DNA from: Porticoccaceae bacterium
Lineage (GTDB): Bacteria > Pseudomonadota > Gammaproteobacteria > Pseudomonadales > Porticoccaceae
Reading direction: 5' to 3'
Length of the DNA stretch: 24,225 bases
NCBI GenBank assembly: GCA_019090225.1
Contig: JAHRWI010000190.1
Location: 1-24,225, forward strand
Of the stretch, positions 13,970 through 22,357 are shown one piece after another. The notes below the pieces were generated by a model, which had not been told where the DNA came from, searched no databases, and worked only from the letters and a program-made list of their open reading frames with translations. Position 1 is the first letter of the stretch. Each line of letters starts with the position of its first letter. The position numbers were made by a program, and so were the translations under genes.

Positions 13970-14776
13970 ATGCCACATTTCACATCCCGACGGGGAGACA
14001 AAACCGATAGATTAATTCTCTCTATATATTGTGTACTGACATGCTTCAGCGCGACGATTCATGCTGCCGATCTATCACCGCCCTGTACTGGCAAGGTTCA
14101 CCCTGCCGCCTCTGCTATCGGCGAGCCGCTTGCGGTAAACGTCTGGTATAGCGGAGAGTTCGCAAATGCTTGGGAAGCACCCGCGTGCATGAATTGGCAA
14201 CATGCACCCTTCACTATTTTATTAGCCGCCAGCGGTAACTTTGAGTTCGGAGGAACCTCAGTCACATTAGCAGCGAAAATCGGGCGTATTTCAGCATTCA
14301 ACACAATTCTATATTGGTCCGTTACCAAACAACGGTGGCAACCATTAATAAAACACGCAACCGCGCTAACTTCCCTCCACCGTGAAGCAACACGTAGTGA
14401 TTTTTCGATAGAAGAATTAACACAGGGGAGTTCCTACCTTTTTCGACAAAAAGAAAACACGCCTGCTGGAGAGATCAGCTACCAAGCCACCATATTGGAA
14501 TTGTCGGAGCGGAAACTTCGCGTAAACACCTTCAATCCTGAGCCGGTCAGGCGCTTATTTAAAGAGTGGATTGGTATGGGGGAATATCAGTCGTATTATG
14601 AATTCACCCAGCTCGATGAAAACCGCTGGCATTATTTTTATGCCTTAAGCAGTAATGCCGTTTCATGGTTACCTGTTCAAAAGTACGAGAATTCGTACAA
14701 AAACCGTGCGGTGGCGCTATTTCGGCACTTTGCCGGAATAGCGACCGATTTAGAACCAGCACAATTCGTTAAATGA
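13970..14776 (+). CDS. Secreted hypothetical protein, DUF6675-like
   Basis: A 268-residue protein from the ATG at 13970 (an in-frame TTG two codons earlier is possible). Residues about 14-32 are a signal-peptide core (LILSIYCVLTCFSATIHA) with likely cleavage before ADL, so it should be periplasmic or secreted. Cys39 and Cys73 may form a disulfide. Pieces such as GEPLAVNVW, YWSVTKQRWQPLI, the DFSIEEL helix, and the end NRAVALFRHFAGIATDLEP resemble the DUF6675 family, which has no known function. I recall the family only from its general pattern, so the name is tentative. No strong ribosome site is visible. It converges on msrB and has no operon partner. Confidence 0.7.
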   Translation: MPHFTSRRGDKTDRLILSIYCVLTCFSATIHAADLSPPCTGKVHPAASAIGEPLAVNVWYSGEFANAWEAPACMNWQHAPFTILLAASGNFEFGGTSVTLAAKIGRISAFNTILYWSVTKQRWQPLIKHATALTSLHREATRSDFSIEELTQGSSYLFRQKENTPAGEISYQATILELSERKLRVNTFNPEPVRRLFKEWIGMGEYQSYYEFTQLDENRWHYFYALSSNAVSWLPVQKYENSYKNRAVALFRHFAGIATDLEPAQFVK

Positions 14777-14883
14777 TGCCCGGTGACAGCAAGTCTGAGG
14801 CTTACAGACGTGCCATTTTCGAGCCCAGGTTAAGCAACCACACGCCAATCAACTAGAACTTTTGTGCTGTCCAGTGTTCCGCT

Positions 14884-15450
14884 TTATTTGAGTGTGGCTT
14901 CTTTTTTGGCAGCCGATTGCTCAGCAGTATCCGGCACAAATGCCAACGCCGCCGAATTAATGCAGTAACGTAGACCCGTGGGCGCAGGGCCATCATCAAA
15001 GACATGGCCTAAGTGCTCGCCGCACTTGGAGAGTATTTCGGTGCGGTTCATACCCCAGGCCCAGTCATTTTTCAGAACCACATTGTCTTTATTAAATATC
15101 TCCCAAAAACTCGGCCAGCCAGTGCCCGACTTAAACTTTTGGGATGAATGGAATACCGGAAGACGACAGCCTGCGGTGACATAAACACCTTCCTCCTTAT
15201 TGTTTAGCAGCGCTCCGGTGAAAGGCTGCTCGGTGTCTGAGCGCCACATAATGTCGTACTGCCTGGGGGTGAGCAGTTGCTTCCAGATGGATTTCGGAAT
15301 GCTGTCGAGCTGTTCGCCGCTTTGTATTCTCGCCTGGGCCTCCGCCACCGATAGCTTATCTCCAGCTAGAGCAGAAGCAGTCAAAGCAACGATCACTGAT
15401 AGGGTCGTCGCCATAAAAACAGATAATGTGATTGCTGATATGTTCTTCAT
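14884..15450 (-). CDS. msrB: Exported peptide-methionine (R)-S-oxide reductase (MsrB)
   Basis: A 188-residue protein that reduces the R epimer of methionine sulfoxide in proteins. Core motifs are KFKSGTGWPSFWEIF (105-119), RTEI (136-139), HLGHVFDDGPAPTGLRYCINSAAL (146-169) with catalytic Cys163. Residues 1-29 form a signal peptide (SVFMATTLSVIVALTASALA), so it acts in the periplasm, unlike cytosolic E. coli MsrB. Family members usually hold zinc with two CxxC pairs; here only one Cys of each remains (Cys95 and Cys143), so the zinc site is probably lost or replaced by a disulfide. The ATG at 15450 is preferred to an in-frame TTG at 15471, since it leaves a normal signal peptide. No MsrA is fused or adjacent. 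Confidence 0.95.
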   Translation of the reverse strand: MKNISAITLSVFMATTLSVIVALTASALAGDKLSVAEAQARIQSGEQLDSIPKSIWKQLLTPRQYDIMWRSDTEQPFTGALLNNKEEGVYVTAGCRLPVFHSSQKFKSGTGWPSFWEIFNKDNVVLKNDWAWGMNRTEILSKCGEHLGHVFDDGPAPTGLRYCINSAALAFVPDTAEQSAAKKEATLK

Positions 15451-15615
15451 CGTTATATCAAACCAGTTCAAAACGTTAATGTTAAGAGTTTAGCGGGCAG
15501 TATAAAGTTCAATCATAAGCTAATCCTGACAAGTGAGATTTTGACAGGAAATACCGCTATATTAAGACCATATAAGCCTATATAAACCATAAATAAAATT
15601 ACAGGACGCTATCTT

Positions 15616-16482
15616 ATGTCACAAAAAGTCTGGATTGAAGTCGCCATGAACGGGGCCTGGACTCCCGCGCTACAACCCAACATACCGGTCACTGCCGAGG
15701 AGATAAGCCAGGAGGGAATCGACTGCGTCAATGCCGGTGCTGCGATCATCCACGCCCACAGTCTTGATCCCGATACCGGCAAGCAAAATGGTGATGCGGA
15801 TATTTGCCACGCTTTTATCGAAGGTATTCAAAGCCAGGTCGATGCGATTGTTTACCCCTCCTCTCTCGATATACCCATGTCTGATGACCCGGAAGTGCGC
15901 AATGCCACCTCTAACGAGTTATGCCGACGCGGAGCCATGGAGTGGGGCATTCTCGACCCTGGTTCCTGTAACTTCTCCACTAAAGAAAGCGCTGCCAACC
16001 TGTTCGGTGATGAAGGCGATATCTACGCCAATAGTCCCGGCATATTAAAAGCCAGTGCCAAACTTGCCGCCAAACATGGTTGGCGACCGGCTTATGCCTG
16101 TTATGAACCGGGCTTTATTCGCGAAGGTGCGCTGCTGCATCGCACCACCCCCGGTATGAAAATGCCGGTTTATCGTTTTATGCTGTCGGATGGTTTTACC
16201 TTTTGCTTTCCACCCCGAGAGTGGGCCATTGAAGCCCTGGCCAAACTCATGGAAGAGGAAGCGCCCGGCGCACCGTGGATGGTCGCGGGTCTCGATATCA
16301 ACACCATCCCCCTCATCCCAAAAATTGTTGAGCTGGGTGGTCATGTGCGAGTAGGGCTGGAGGACGCGCCGTTCCAGAGTCCAAAAACCAATGTTCAGTG
16401 GGTGGAGGAAGCGGTAAAAGCGATTCGCAATGCCGGTGGAGAGCCAGCCACTGCTGCGGAAGTCAGACAGAGCCTCGCTTAG
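15616..16482 (+). CDS. BKACE (DUF849) beta-keto acid cleavage enzyme
   Basis: A 288-residue TIM-barrel enzyme. The family condenses a beta-keto acid with acetyl-CoA and splits it to acetoacetate and a new CoA ester; the founder is the lysine-fermentation enzyme Kce. Zinc ligands are visible: His46 and His48 in IIHAHSLD and Glu249 in VRVGLEDAPF. WIEVAMNGAW (5-14) supplies the first-strand glutamate and asparagine near the substrate. The stretch between strands 3 and 5 (YPSSLDIP, WGILDPGSCNF) is specific enough to suggest a particular subgroup, but I cannot name its substrate. AGGA precedes the ATG by 9-10 bp. It stands alone: divergent from msrB and convergent with yccA, with no CoA-transferase or dehydrogenase beside it. 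Confidence 0.92.
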   Translation: MSQKVWIEVAMNGAWTPALQPNIPVTAEEISQEGIDCVNAGAAIIHAHSLDPDTGKQNGDADICHAFIEGIQSQVDAIVYPSSLDIPMSDDPEVRNATSNELCRRGAMEWGILDPGSCNFSTKESAANLFGDEGDIYANSPGILKASAKLAAKHGWRPAYACYEPGFIREGALLHRTTPGMKMPVYRFMLSDGFTFCFPPREWAIEALAKLMEEEAPGAPWMVAGLDINTIPLIPKIVELGGHVRVGLEDAPFQSPKTNVQWVEEAVKAIRNAGGEPATAAEVRQSLA

Positions 16483-16512
16483 AGATCCTGCCTGACTATA
16501 GATAACTGATTA

Positions 16513-16550
16513 GGCGAGCCCACGAGGGAAGCTCGTATAGGAAACTCGCC
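16513..16550. terminator. Nested hairpin between convergent genes
   Basis: GGCGAG (16513-16518) pairs with CTCGCC (16545-16550), and inside it ACGAG (16522-16526) pairs with CTCGT (16532-16536) around a five-base loop. It lies 30 bp after the BKACE stop and 35 bp from the yccA stop, so it may end transcription from both sides, although there is no long T-run. Confidence 0.5.
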
Positions 16551-16585
16551 AGAATATTTCATCAGAATAGTTCGTCTGACGGTTA

Positions 16586-17254
16586 TTAATCGTCACCCAT
16601 CACACCCATCAGATGCAGCAGGCTGGTGAACAGATTATAAATAGACACATACAGCGTGATGGTCGCCATAATGTAATTAGTCTCACCGCCATTCACCATA
16701 GCGCTGGTTTGAAACAAAATCAGACCCGCCATCAGCACCACGAACATGGCAGAAACGACCAGGGACAAACCCTGCATTTCTAAAAAGTAAGCGCCAATAC
16801 CGGCAAGAAAGGCCACGATGATGCCGGCCATCAAAAAACCACCCAAAAAGCTGAAGTCCTTGCGGGTGGTCAGAGCATAAGCAGACAGCCCAACAAAAGT
16901 CACCGCCGTAGCACCAAGCGCATTCATAACTAACTCGGAACCGTTGGGCAATTTCAGATACATATTTATAATCGGACCAAGGGTAAAGCCCATAAACCCT
17001 GTCAATGCAAACACAAAGACCAGACCCAAACCGCTATTACGAAACTTGGTTGTCAGGAAAAGCAGACCAAAATAGCCAACCATGGTGATTAAAAAGCCAG
17101 GATGAGGCAGATTAAACATCATCGAAGCACCGGCGGTTAGCGCACTAAATGCCAGGGTCATGGACAATAGAATATAGGTATTACGGATAAGTTTATTGCT
17201 GGCCAGTATCGACGTTTGCTTAGTGATGCCAGCGGGGCTTGTCGGGGTATTCAT
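16586..17254 (-). CDS. yccA: Bax inhibitor-1/YccA family membrane protein
   Basis: A 222-residue inner-membrane protein with seven predicted helices covering about residues 24-216. Family features are TYILLSMTLAFSALTAG in helix 1, GLGLVFVFALTGFMGFTLGP in helix 3, and the last helices with TLYVSIYNLFTSLLHLMG. The closing ...GD-D acids sit at the C-terminus, where the family has its pH/Ca-sensing acidic residues. E. coli YccA binds FtsH and is a modulator of its proteolysis of membrane proteins. Start supported by GGAGAG close upstream. Transcribed alone; the 220 bp between it and the nitrilase gene shows no coding sequence. Confidence 0.93.
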   Translation of the reverse strand: MNTPTSPAGITKQTSILASNKLIRNTYILLSMTLAFSALTAGASMMFNLPHPGFLITMVGYFGLLFLTTKFRNSGLGLVFVFALTGFMGFTLGPIINMYLKLPNGSELVMNALGATAVTFVGLSAYALTTRKDFSFLGGFLMAGIIVAFLAGIGAYFLEMQGLSLVVSAMFVVLMAGLILFQTSAMVNGGETNYIMATITLYVSIYNLFTSLLHLMGVMGDD

Positions 17255-17477
17255 TGTGACTCTCCGTTAAATCATTAATTTTTCTAGCGTAGTTAGATCA
17301 GTTTTTAAGACAACTATCCGGGCACTCTGGTTCAGTCTCTACGTCGGGGTTCAATCCTGGCAAACAGTTCAAAGCCTGAATCGAACGCCCGCCTTTATAG
17401 CATACTTTGATGTCGCATAGCGGTTCAGCGGCGACTGCTAATACGGCGGGACGGCAGGTGAAACAAAACTAAGGTGG

Positions 17478-18323
17478 CTAAAACCGGCGGTGCTCCAATA
17501 CCGGCATGCTGGCACGTAAGTCTTTGATACGTTGGCGATCAATCTCAGCAATGATAAAACCCTCTTCATTAGTCAGCTCAGCCAGGACTTTACCCCATGG
17601 GTCGATAATGGCAGAGCCGCCCCAGGTGGGCTTACTGGGATGATCACGGTTGCAGATATTCGCGCCGATCACATAACACAGGTTCTCTACAGCGCGGGCC
17701 TGTAGCAATAATCGCCAGTGGGCCTCGCCGGTTGCCGCAGTAAACGCCGAGGGTACCGCTAAAATCTCCGCACCCTGGTCCACCAGCAATCGATAATACT
17801 CGGGAAAGCGCAGGTCGTAGCAGACACTCATACCCAAGGTACCGACATCGGTAGTCGCGCAAATAGCCTGATCACCGGGCTGGTAGCTGTCGGATTCGTA
17901 ATAGCGTTTACCGGTGGCTTGCACCAGCACATCAAACAAATGAGTTTTTTCATAGCGGGCGGATTCTTTGCCCTGTGGATCATAGAGCAAGGAGGTTGCG
18001 TAGGGCTTAGCGTTGTTCTGACCCTTAAGCGCTTCACCTTTAAACATAGGCAGCGTACCGGCCACTAACCATATTTTATGCTCTCTCGCCTGCTCTGCGA
18101 AAAAGGATCGGGCCGGGCCTGAGGGATCCGCCTCCAATTCCGCAGAGGCAGATAAATCCTTTTCGTTGTAATAGACAAAGTGTTCAGGCAAAACGATCAG
18201 CTCAGCACCTTGTTCCGCTGCCCGCGCAATCTGGGTTTCAGCGGCGGCCATATTTTGCTCCGCTGTACCGCTAGCTTTCAGCTGTACAGCAGCCACAGTA
18301 TGTATTTGTTTTAGCTCGTTCAT
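17478..18323 (-). CDS. Nitrilase-superfamily amidase, Nit1-like (probable deaminated glutathione amidase)
   Basis: A 281-residue cytosolic carbon-nitrogen hydrolase. The catalytic triad is complete: Glu47 in LIVLPEHF, Lys126 in ARYEKTHLFD and Cys168 in MSVCYDLRFPE. AHWRLLLQARAVEN (201-214) and a closing RASMPVLEHRR are typical of the Nit1/NitFhit branch, whose known activity is to hydrolyse deaminated glutathione made by transaminase side reactions. The exact substrate is inferred from the branch. The ATG at 18323 is preferred: AAAGG precedes it and it starts 13 bp after the yhdP stop, while an in-frame ATG at 18344 overlaps yhdP by 8 bp and lacks a ribosome site. Last gene of the maf-rng-yhdP-nit run; the tldD gene often found next is absent. 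Confidence 0.9.
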   Translation of the reverse strand: MNELKQIHTVAAVQLKASGTAEQNMAAAETQIARAAEQGAELIVLPEHFVYYNEKDLSASAELEADPSGPARSFFAEQAREHKIWLVAGTLPMFKGEALKGQNNAKPYATSLLYDPQGKESARYEKTHLFDVLVQATGKRYYESDSYQPGDQAICATTDVGTLGMSVCYDLRFPEYYRLLVDQGAEILAVPSAFTAATGEAHWRLLLQARAVENLCYVIGANICNRDHPSKPTWGGSAIIDPWGKVLAELTNEEGFIIAEIDRQRIKDLRASMPVLEHRRF

Positions 18324-18336
18324 GTCAGCCTTTATT

Positions 18337-21300
18337 TCAACCATCGGTTTTATCGCTAAAAATTCGGTCGATCTGGACTTCGGGTTCTGCCCATGGCCCA
18401 GTCACTTTGTAACTAAAGCTCGACACTCGATCGACCTGCTTTTCAAACAACTTGCCAGTGATATAAACACCGGCCGCTGCCGGTAAACCACCCGCTAAAG
18501 CTGCGATCCAGGGCAAATTTGTGCCTACCGGTAGGGTCGCCACCAAACGGGAATCAACGGTCTCTGCCAATAAGTCAGCCTGGCCCATCAAACGCATTTT
18601 CCCGGAGGGTAAGTCCACCACGATGGGTGCATCAAAGGCCACCGTACCTTCAGAAAACTGTAGGCCGCCTTTGAGTGTCTCGTAGCTAACGCCGGAAGCA
18701 AACAGATCGGAAAAGTCCAGTCGCAAACGGCGCGCCCAGGTGTGAAAGTTAATCAGGCCAATCATTTTAATAAACGCATTACTGGTAGTCCCTGGCGCTC
18801 GAAAGAAATTGCCGTCTTTAAAGTTAAGCGCGGTCTGGCCACGGAGCTTGTTGATTGAAAACTCCCAGGGTTTAGCCTGCCAATGTAAATCGACAATCGA
18901 GATTGCCTCTTCACTATTTAACACCACGGGTAATTGCCAGGCCCTGAGTACGGCACCCAAATCGTAGGTTTTAAGTAAGCCGGAGAGCCGACTCTGATGT
19001 TCTCCATTGACCAGACGCCAGCTCAGGACCGACGACTCTCCATCAGGTAGGTTACTGATGCCAATGCCGGTAATTTCAGCGTTGATATTACTTAATTCAA
19101 CTCCATCCGCTAGCGGTCGCATGACAAATGCTAGGCTACCCAATTCTTCCTGACCCACCCGTAAACCCTCTGTGGAAAAATTCAGATGCGGGAATCCGGT
19201 GGGATCTAACTGATCAAGAAAACTCTCGTCACTGTCTAAATCTGGCTCGGGCAAGGTGAGATAGTTCAAGTCCATCACCAGGGCCTGGTTTTTATTTGTC
19301 GGTATATTTATCTGCCCGGCAAGTATTTCACTGTCCAGATAGACATCCAGGCCCTCGCTATCATAACGGCCGGTGGCATCAACACTGCTCGCTAGTATTC
19401 CCCGATAAATCAATTCTCCCAGGTGTACGGAAAAGTCTGGCTTAAGCGCCGATAAGTTGATGCCTTTAGGCGGTGCTTTTACATCCGAGCCTTCCAAAGC
19501 CTCCAAACCTTCCGAACCTTCCGAACCTTCGGGGCTTTGCTCTGGCGTCTCGAATACCGCTAGCCATGCATCGAGATCGAGGATCGGCGTAGTGCCAACA
19601 ATAGACAGGCCGGGCTCAGCCGAAGGCTCCGTATCACCCAGAGTCAGCCCCGTCCCTAAGGCTATATGACCACTGACAATTTCGCCCTTGTCTATTTTAA
19701 AGCTGGACCCAAGGCGTTCTCCGAGCCGGGTTTTTACCAGTAAGTTATCGGCAAAACTGACGCTAGCTTCGAGGGCCAAGGGCTGAACCGAGGCTTTATT
19801 TAAAGGCCGAGGGAAATCTGAAGTGATGCCTTGCAAGGTGGAGTTAAATGCCAGATATGGATTGCCCGCTTCGGGGATTACAAAGCTTACATCGTAGTCG
19901 CTAACACCCCGCACATTGTCTTTAAGCAGCGAATTCCAAGCCGGCAGTAAGGCCATATCAAACTGACCTTGTGAGGCGATACGGGTTGCGCCTTCAGTAG
20001 TGGCGATGCTGCCGTCAATTTTCTGCCCCCAGAGCCTGGCTTGAACACCCGGCGAATACAGTCCCTTGCCATCGCTGTAAGAGATTAGCCCGGAAATCCC
20101 CTCAAACTCCACGTCGACGTCTTTATGACTCATCTGACCTTTTTTAATATTCGTATCAACCCGGTAATGCTCATTTTCTCGCTGTTCTCCGAGTGGAATC
20201 ATCAGATCCAGTTGCACCTGCGACTGCCCCTCAAGTTGCCAGCTTTCCAGCATCGCGACTCGCTCTTTAAGGGGTGAGGCGAGCAGGATATTTGCGGCTT
20301 CTGGCAACGAGGTACTGACCTCAGCTAGCACGGACAACAAAGCATCTGGATGGGTTTTTACCACCGCTCTGTCCAGGTGAACCTTGCCGGAATCGCCAAG
20401 TTCGGCAGAGTTGATCAGGCCATTGAGCCGGGCACCATCAACGGTAATATAAGCCGACATATCGCTGAGCCTGGGCCAGGCGGGATCGTAATCAACCTGG
20501 CCATTTTCGACCTTGGCATAAAACTGAATGCTGCGACCAGCGGAACCCCGATGCAGTAAAGATCCGCGCCAGATAAAGCCCGCTTCACTAACATCCATAT
20601 CCCCCACAGCACGATCCAGCCAGGCGAGTAAAGCCGGGTTTAAGGCGCTGGGAATATATTGATCCGCATAGCGAGAGTGGCTATTGCGGATACCCGCTAA
20701 CAGGTACATTTCAGGGATTCCGCCTTTTTTCAAAGGGATATCCAGGGACAGGTAAGCGCGAATCTGACCTTCCTGATCATCGTCAATGCTAATCGGCCCA
20801 CCGGCTATCTTTAAAGCCGCATCTTCCGGCTGCCATTGGATACTGACCCGACCGCGGCTGCTACCGTGCTCCATAAAGCCGTCATAGACACCGGGGTAGT
20901 GCATGGCAAAACCGTCCGGGCTATCGATATCAAAAAAGCCCTGAGAATCCTGCCAGTGCAAATAGCCGCTTAATCCCCGTGTCGCAGGTGCCCCTAGCCA
21001 GGACTTGAGTTCCAGATGATCAATCCGTGTCCGCAGGGCTTGCAGTGGGAAGGCTTTATCGAGATCAAGATCGAGATGCAGATTTTTAAGGTGGCCCTTT
21101 GCTGACAGTGTTGAAACCACTGTCTCGGTCATACCCGTGGCCAGGCCCGTTGTTCTTAGAACTTCGCTTAAGGTCGCCAGGTTGATCTGGCTAGCCGCAA
21201 GGGATAATTCGCCCCAGCGAGCACCGACCCGCTGACTAAAGGAAAAATCCAGGGGCTGGATATCAACATCCATCCAGTCAAAGTCCAGGCCTTGCCAGCG

Positions 21301-22269
21301 CAAACCCCAGTCTTCACCCGGCTGGAACCAGCCACTTAACTGGGCACGCAAGTTTTTGATCGGCGCTAAATCCGCCGCCCAGCTAAGGGGGATTTCATCC
21401 GCCTGTAGCTGCCCGATCAAATTCACGCCACCATCTGGCCCCGACTCCAACCAGATTTCAGTGGCCAGTTCGGACTCGATATCACCCATACGCGCCACTA
21501 GCTGGGGAAACCAGCGCGCCACAATGGCACTGAGGGAGCCACTAAAATTAATGCGATTTAAGCGCAGGTAAGCACTGCCCTTAAACGCCTCCGGACTGAC
21601 TACATCACCTCGACCTTCGATAACTAACTGAGCAGAAGATGGGTTGTCGTCAAAAGCGAAACCGGCGGTCAGCCGATGGAAGTCACCCTCGCTTTCCAGT
21701 TTGATGTTATCGAAATTTACAGCGGCTCGGGTACCCGAATAAAAGGCTAATTCGGCAGATACTTTCTCGACACCTATAAATCGATTCAGCAGTAAACGCT
21801 CAACTATTTGGCTGAGCTGTTGCTGATTATCTTCGTCGTCATTTCCAGCCAATGGGGGCAGGCCTTCGACTGACCAATGACCATCGGCCGCTTCGCGAAG
21901 TACAATATTAATCGCGCCCAAGCTTAGCTGGTGCCATATCAACTCACCGGCAGCGACACTGCGCAGCAAATCAAGCTCGGCACTGAGACGCTGAACATAA
22001 AACACCTCGCCCTCAACGCCGTTACCCAGACGCAGACCTCGTAATTCAATACGAGGTGACAGCCCCGTCCACACGCCATTGATGTGCTCGGTGCTCAGTT
22101 CAATACCAAGTTGCTGGGAAAAAAAATGATTAATCTGGGGCTGGTAACGATTCAGATAAGGCAGGGCTTGCCTGCCGATCACGACGATGACAGCATAGCC
22201 AATCAACACCACAACAGCGGTCGCGGTTAGGTAACGGCTAAGACGGCCTAACCCTCGGCGGAGATTCAA
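18337..22269 (-). CDS. yhdP: YhdP family protein (AsmA-like inter-membrane lipid transporter)
   Basis: A 1310-residue protein, close to E. coli YhdP (about 1270). One N-terminal membrane anchor (about 14-32, YLTATAVVVLIGYAVIVV) is followed by a very long periplasmic part of repeating beta-groove (DUF3971 and AsmA-like C-terminal) character. The family, with TamB and YdbH, carries phospholipid from the inner to the outer membrane. Family-like landmarks include SQQLGIELSTEHINGVWTGL near 48-67 and a C-terminal INFHTWARRLRLDFSDLF region. A glutamate/glycine/serine linker (about residues 912-926) comes from a 9-bp DNA repeat. The start is TTG at 22269: an in-frame stop lies 18 bp upstream and no later Met fits before the anchor. 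AGGAG sits 9 bp before it. It lies 88 bp after rng and 13 bp before the nitrilase gene, so one transcript is likely. Confidence 0.95.
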   Translation of the reverse strand: MNLRRGLGRLSRYLTATAVVVLIGYAVIVVIGRQALPYLNRYQPQINHFFSQQLGIELSTEHINGVWTGLSPRIELRGLRLGNGVEGEVFYVQRLSAELDLLRSVAAGELIWHQLSLGAINIVLREAADGHWSVEGLPPLAGNDDEDNQQQLSQIVERLLLNRFIGVEKVSAELAFYSGTRAAVNFDNIKLESEGDFHRLTAGFAFDDNPSSAQLVIEGRGDVVSPEAFKGSAYLRLNRINFSGSLSAIVARWFPQLVARMGDIESELATEIWLESGPDGGVNLIGQLQADEIPLSWAADLAPIKNLRAQLSGWFQPGEDWGLRWQGLDFDWMDVDIQPLDFSFSQRVGARWGELSLAASQINLATLSEVLRTTGLATGMTETVVSTLSAKGHLKNLHLDLDLDKAFPLQALRTRIDHLELKSWLGAPATRGLSGYLHWQDSQGFFDIDSPDGFAMHYPGVYDGFMEHGSSRGRVSIQWQPEDAALKIAGGPISIDDDQEGQIRAYLSLDIPLKKGGIPEMYLLAGIRNSHSRYADQYIPSALNPALLAWLDRAVGDMDVSEAGFIWRGSLLHRGSAGRSIQFYAKVENGQVDYDPAWPRLSDMSAYITVDGARLNGLINSAELGDSGKVHLDRAVVKTHPDALLSVLAEVSTSLPEAANILLASPLKERVAMLESWQLEGQSQVQLDLMIPLGEQRENEHYRVDTNIKKGQMSHKDVDVEFEGISGLISYSDGKGLYSPGVQARLWGQKIDGSIATTEGATRIASQGQFDMALLPAWNSLLKDNVRGVSDYDVSFVIPEAGNPYLAFNSTLQGITSDFPRPLNKASVQPLALEASVSFADNLLVKTRLGERLGSSFKIDKGEIVSGHIALGTGLTLGDTEPSAEPGLSIVGTTPILDLDAWLAVFETPEQSPEGSEGSEGLEALEGSDVKAPPKGINLSALKPDFSVHLGELIYRGILASSVDATGRYDSEGLDVYLDSEILAGQINIPTNKNQALVMDLNYLTLPEPDLDSDESFLDQLDPTGFPHLNFSTEGLRVGQEELGSLAFVMRPLADGVELSNINAEITGIGISNLPDGESSVLSWRLVNGEHQSRLSGLLKTYDLGAVLRAWQLPVVLNSEEAISIVDLHWQAKPWEFSINKLRGQTALNFKDGNFFRAPGTTSNAFIKMIGLINFHTWARRLRLDFSDLFASGVSYETLKGGLQFSEGTVAFDAPIVVDLPSGKMRLMGQADLLAETVDSRLVATLPVGTNLPWIAALAGGLPAAAGVYITGKLFEKQVDRVSSFSYKVTGPWAEPEVQIDRIFSDKTDG
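19490..19534. repeat. Five-unit 9-bp tandem repeat inside yhdP
   Basis: Five 9-bp units on the plus strand (CCTTCCAAA, GCCTCCAAA, CCTTCCGAA twice, CCTTCGGGG). On the coding strand they give an acidic PEG-SEG-SEG-LEA-LEG run. Since 9 is a multiple of 3, copy-number changes would alter linker length without breaking the frame. Confidence 0.85.
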
Positions 22270-22318
22270 TAAACCTGACTCCTGTCACCCATCAATTCGG
22301 CCCCAATAAACTTGACTC
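22267..22318. repeat. 15-bp direct repeat between rng and yhdP
   Basis: CAATAAACCTGACTC (22267-22281) and CAATAAACTTGACTC (22304-22318) differ at one base and are 37 bp apart. The first copy covers the yhdP TTG start codon. It resembles a small duplication in the spacer, possibly bearing on translation of yhdP. Confidence 0.6.
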
Positions 22319-22357
22319 TTATAACTCAGGCCCTGATAAATTCGCCGCGCAAGACAA

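Noticed and set aside
14793..14809. GTCTG-N7-CAGAC hairpin between convergent genes as a terminator
   Set aside because: Short stem with no T-run directly after it; too weak to list.
15541..15546. TTGACA as the -35 box of the BKACE gene
   Set aside because: No TATAAT-like hexamer at 16-18 bp; the nearest AT-rich boxes are at the wrong distance.
17344..17361. tRNA T-arm-like GGGGTTCAATCCTGG
   Set aside because: The stem does not pair properly and no acceptor or anticodon arm surrounds it.
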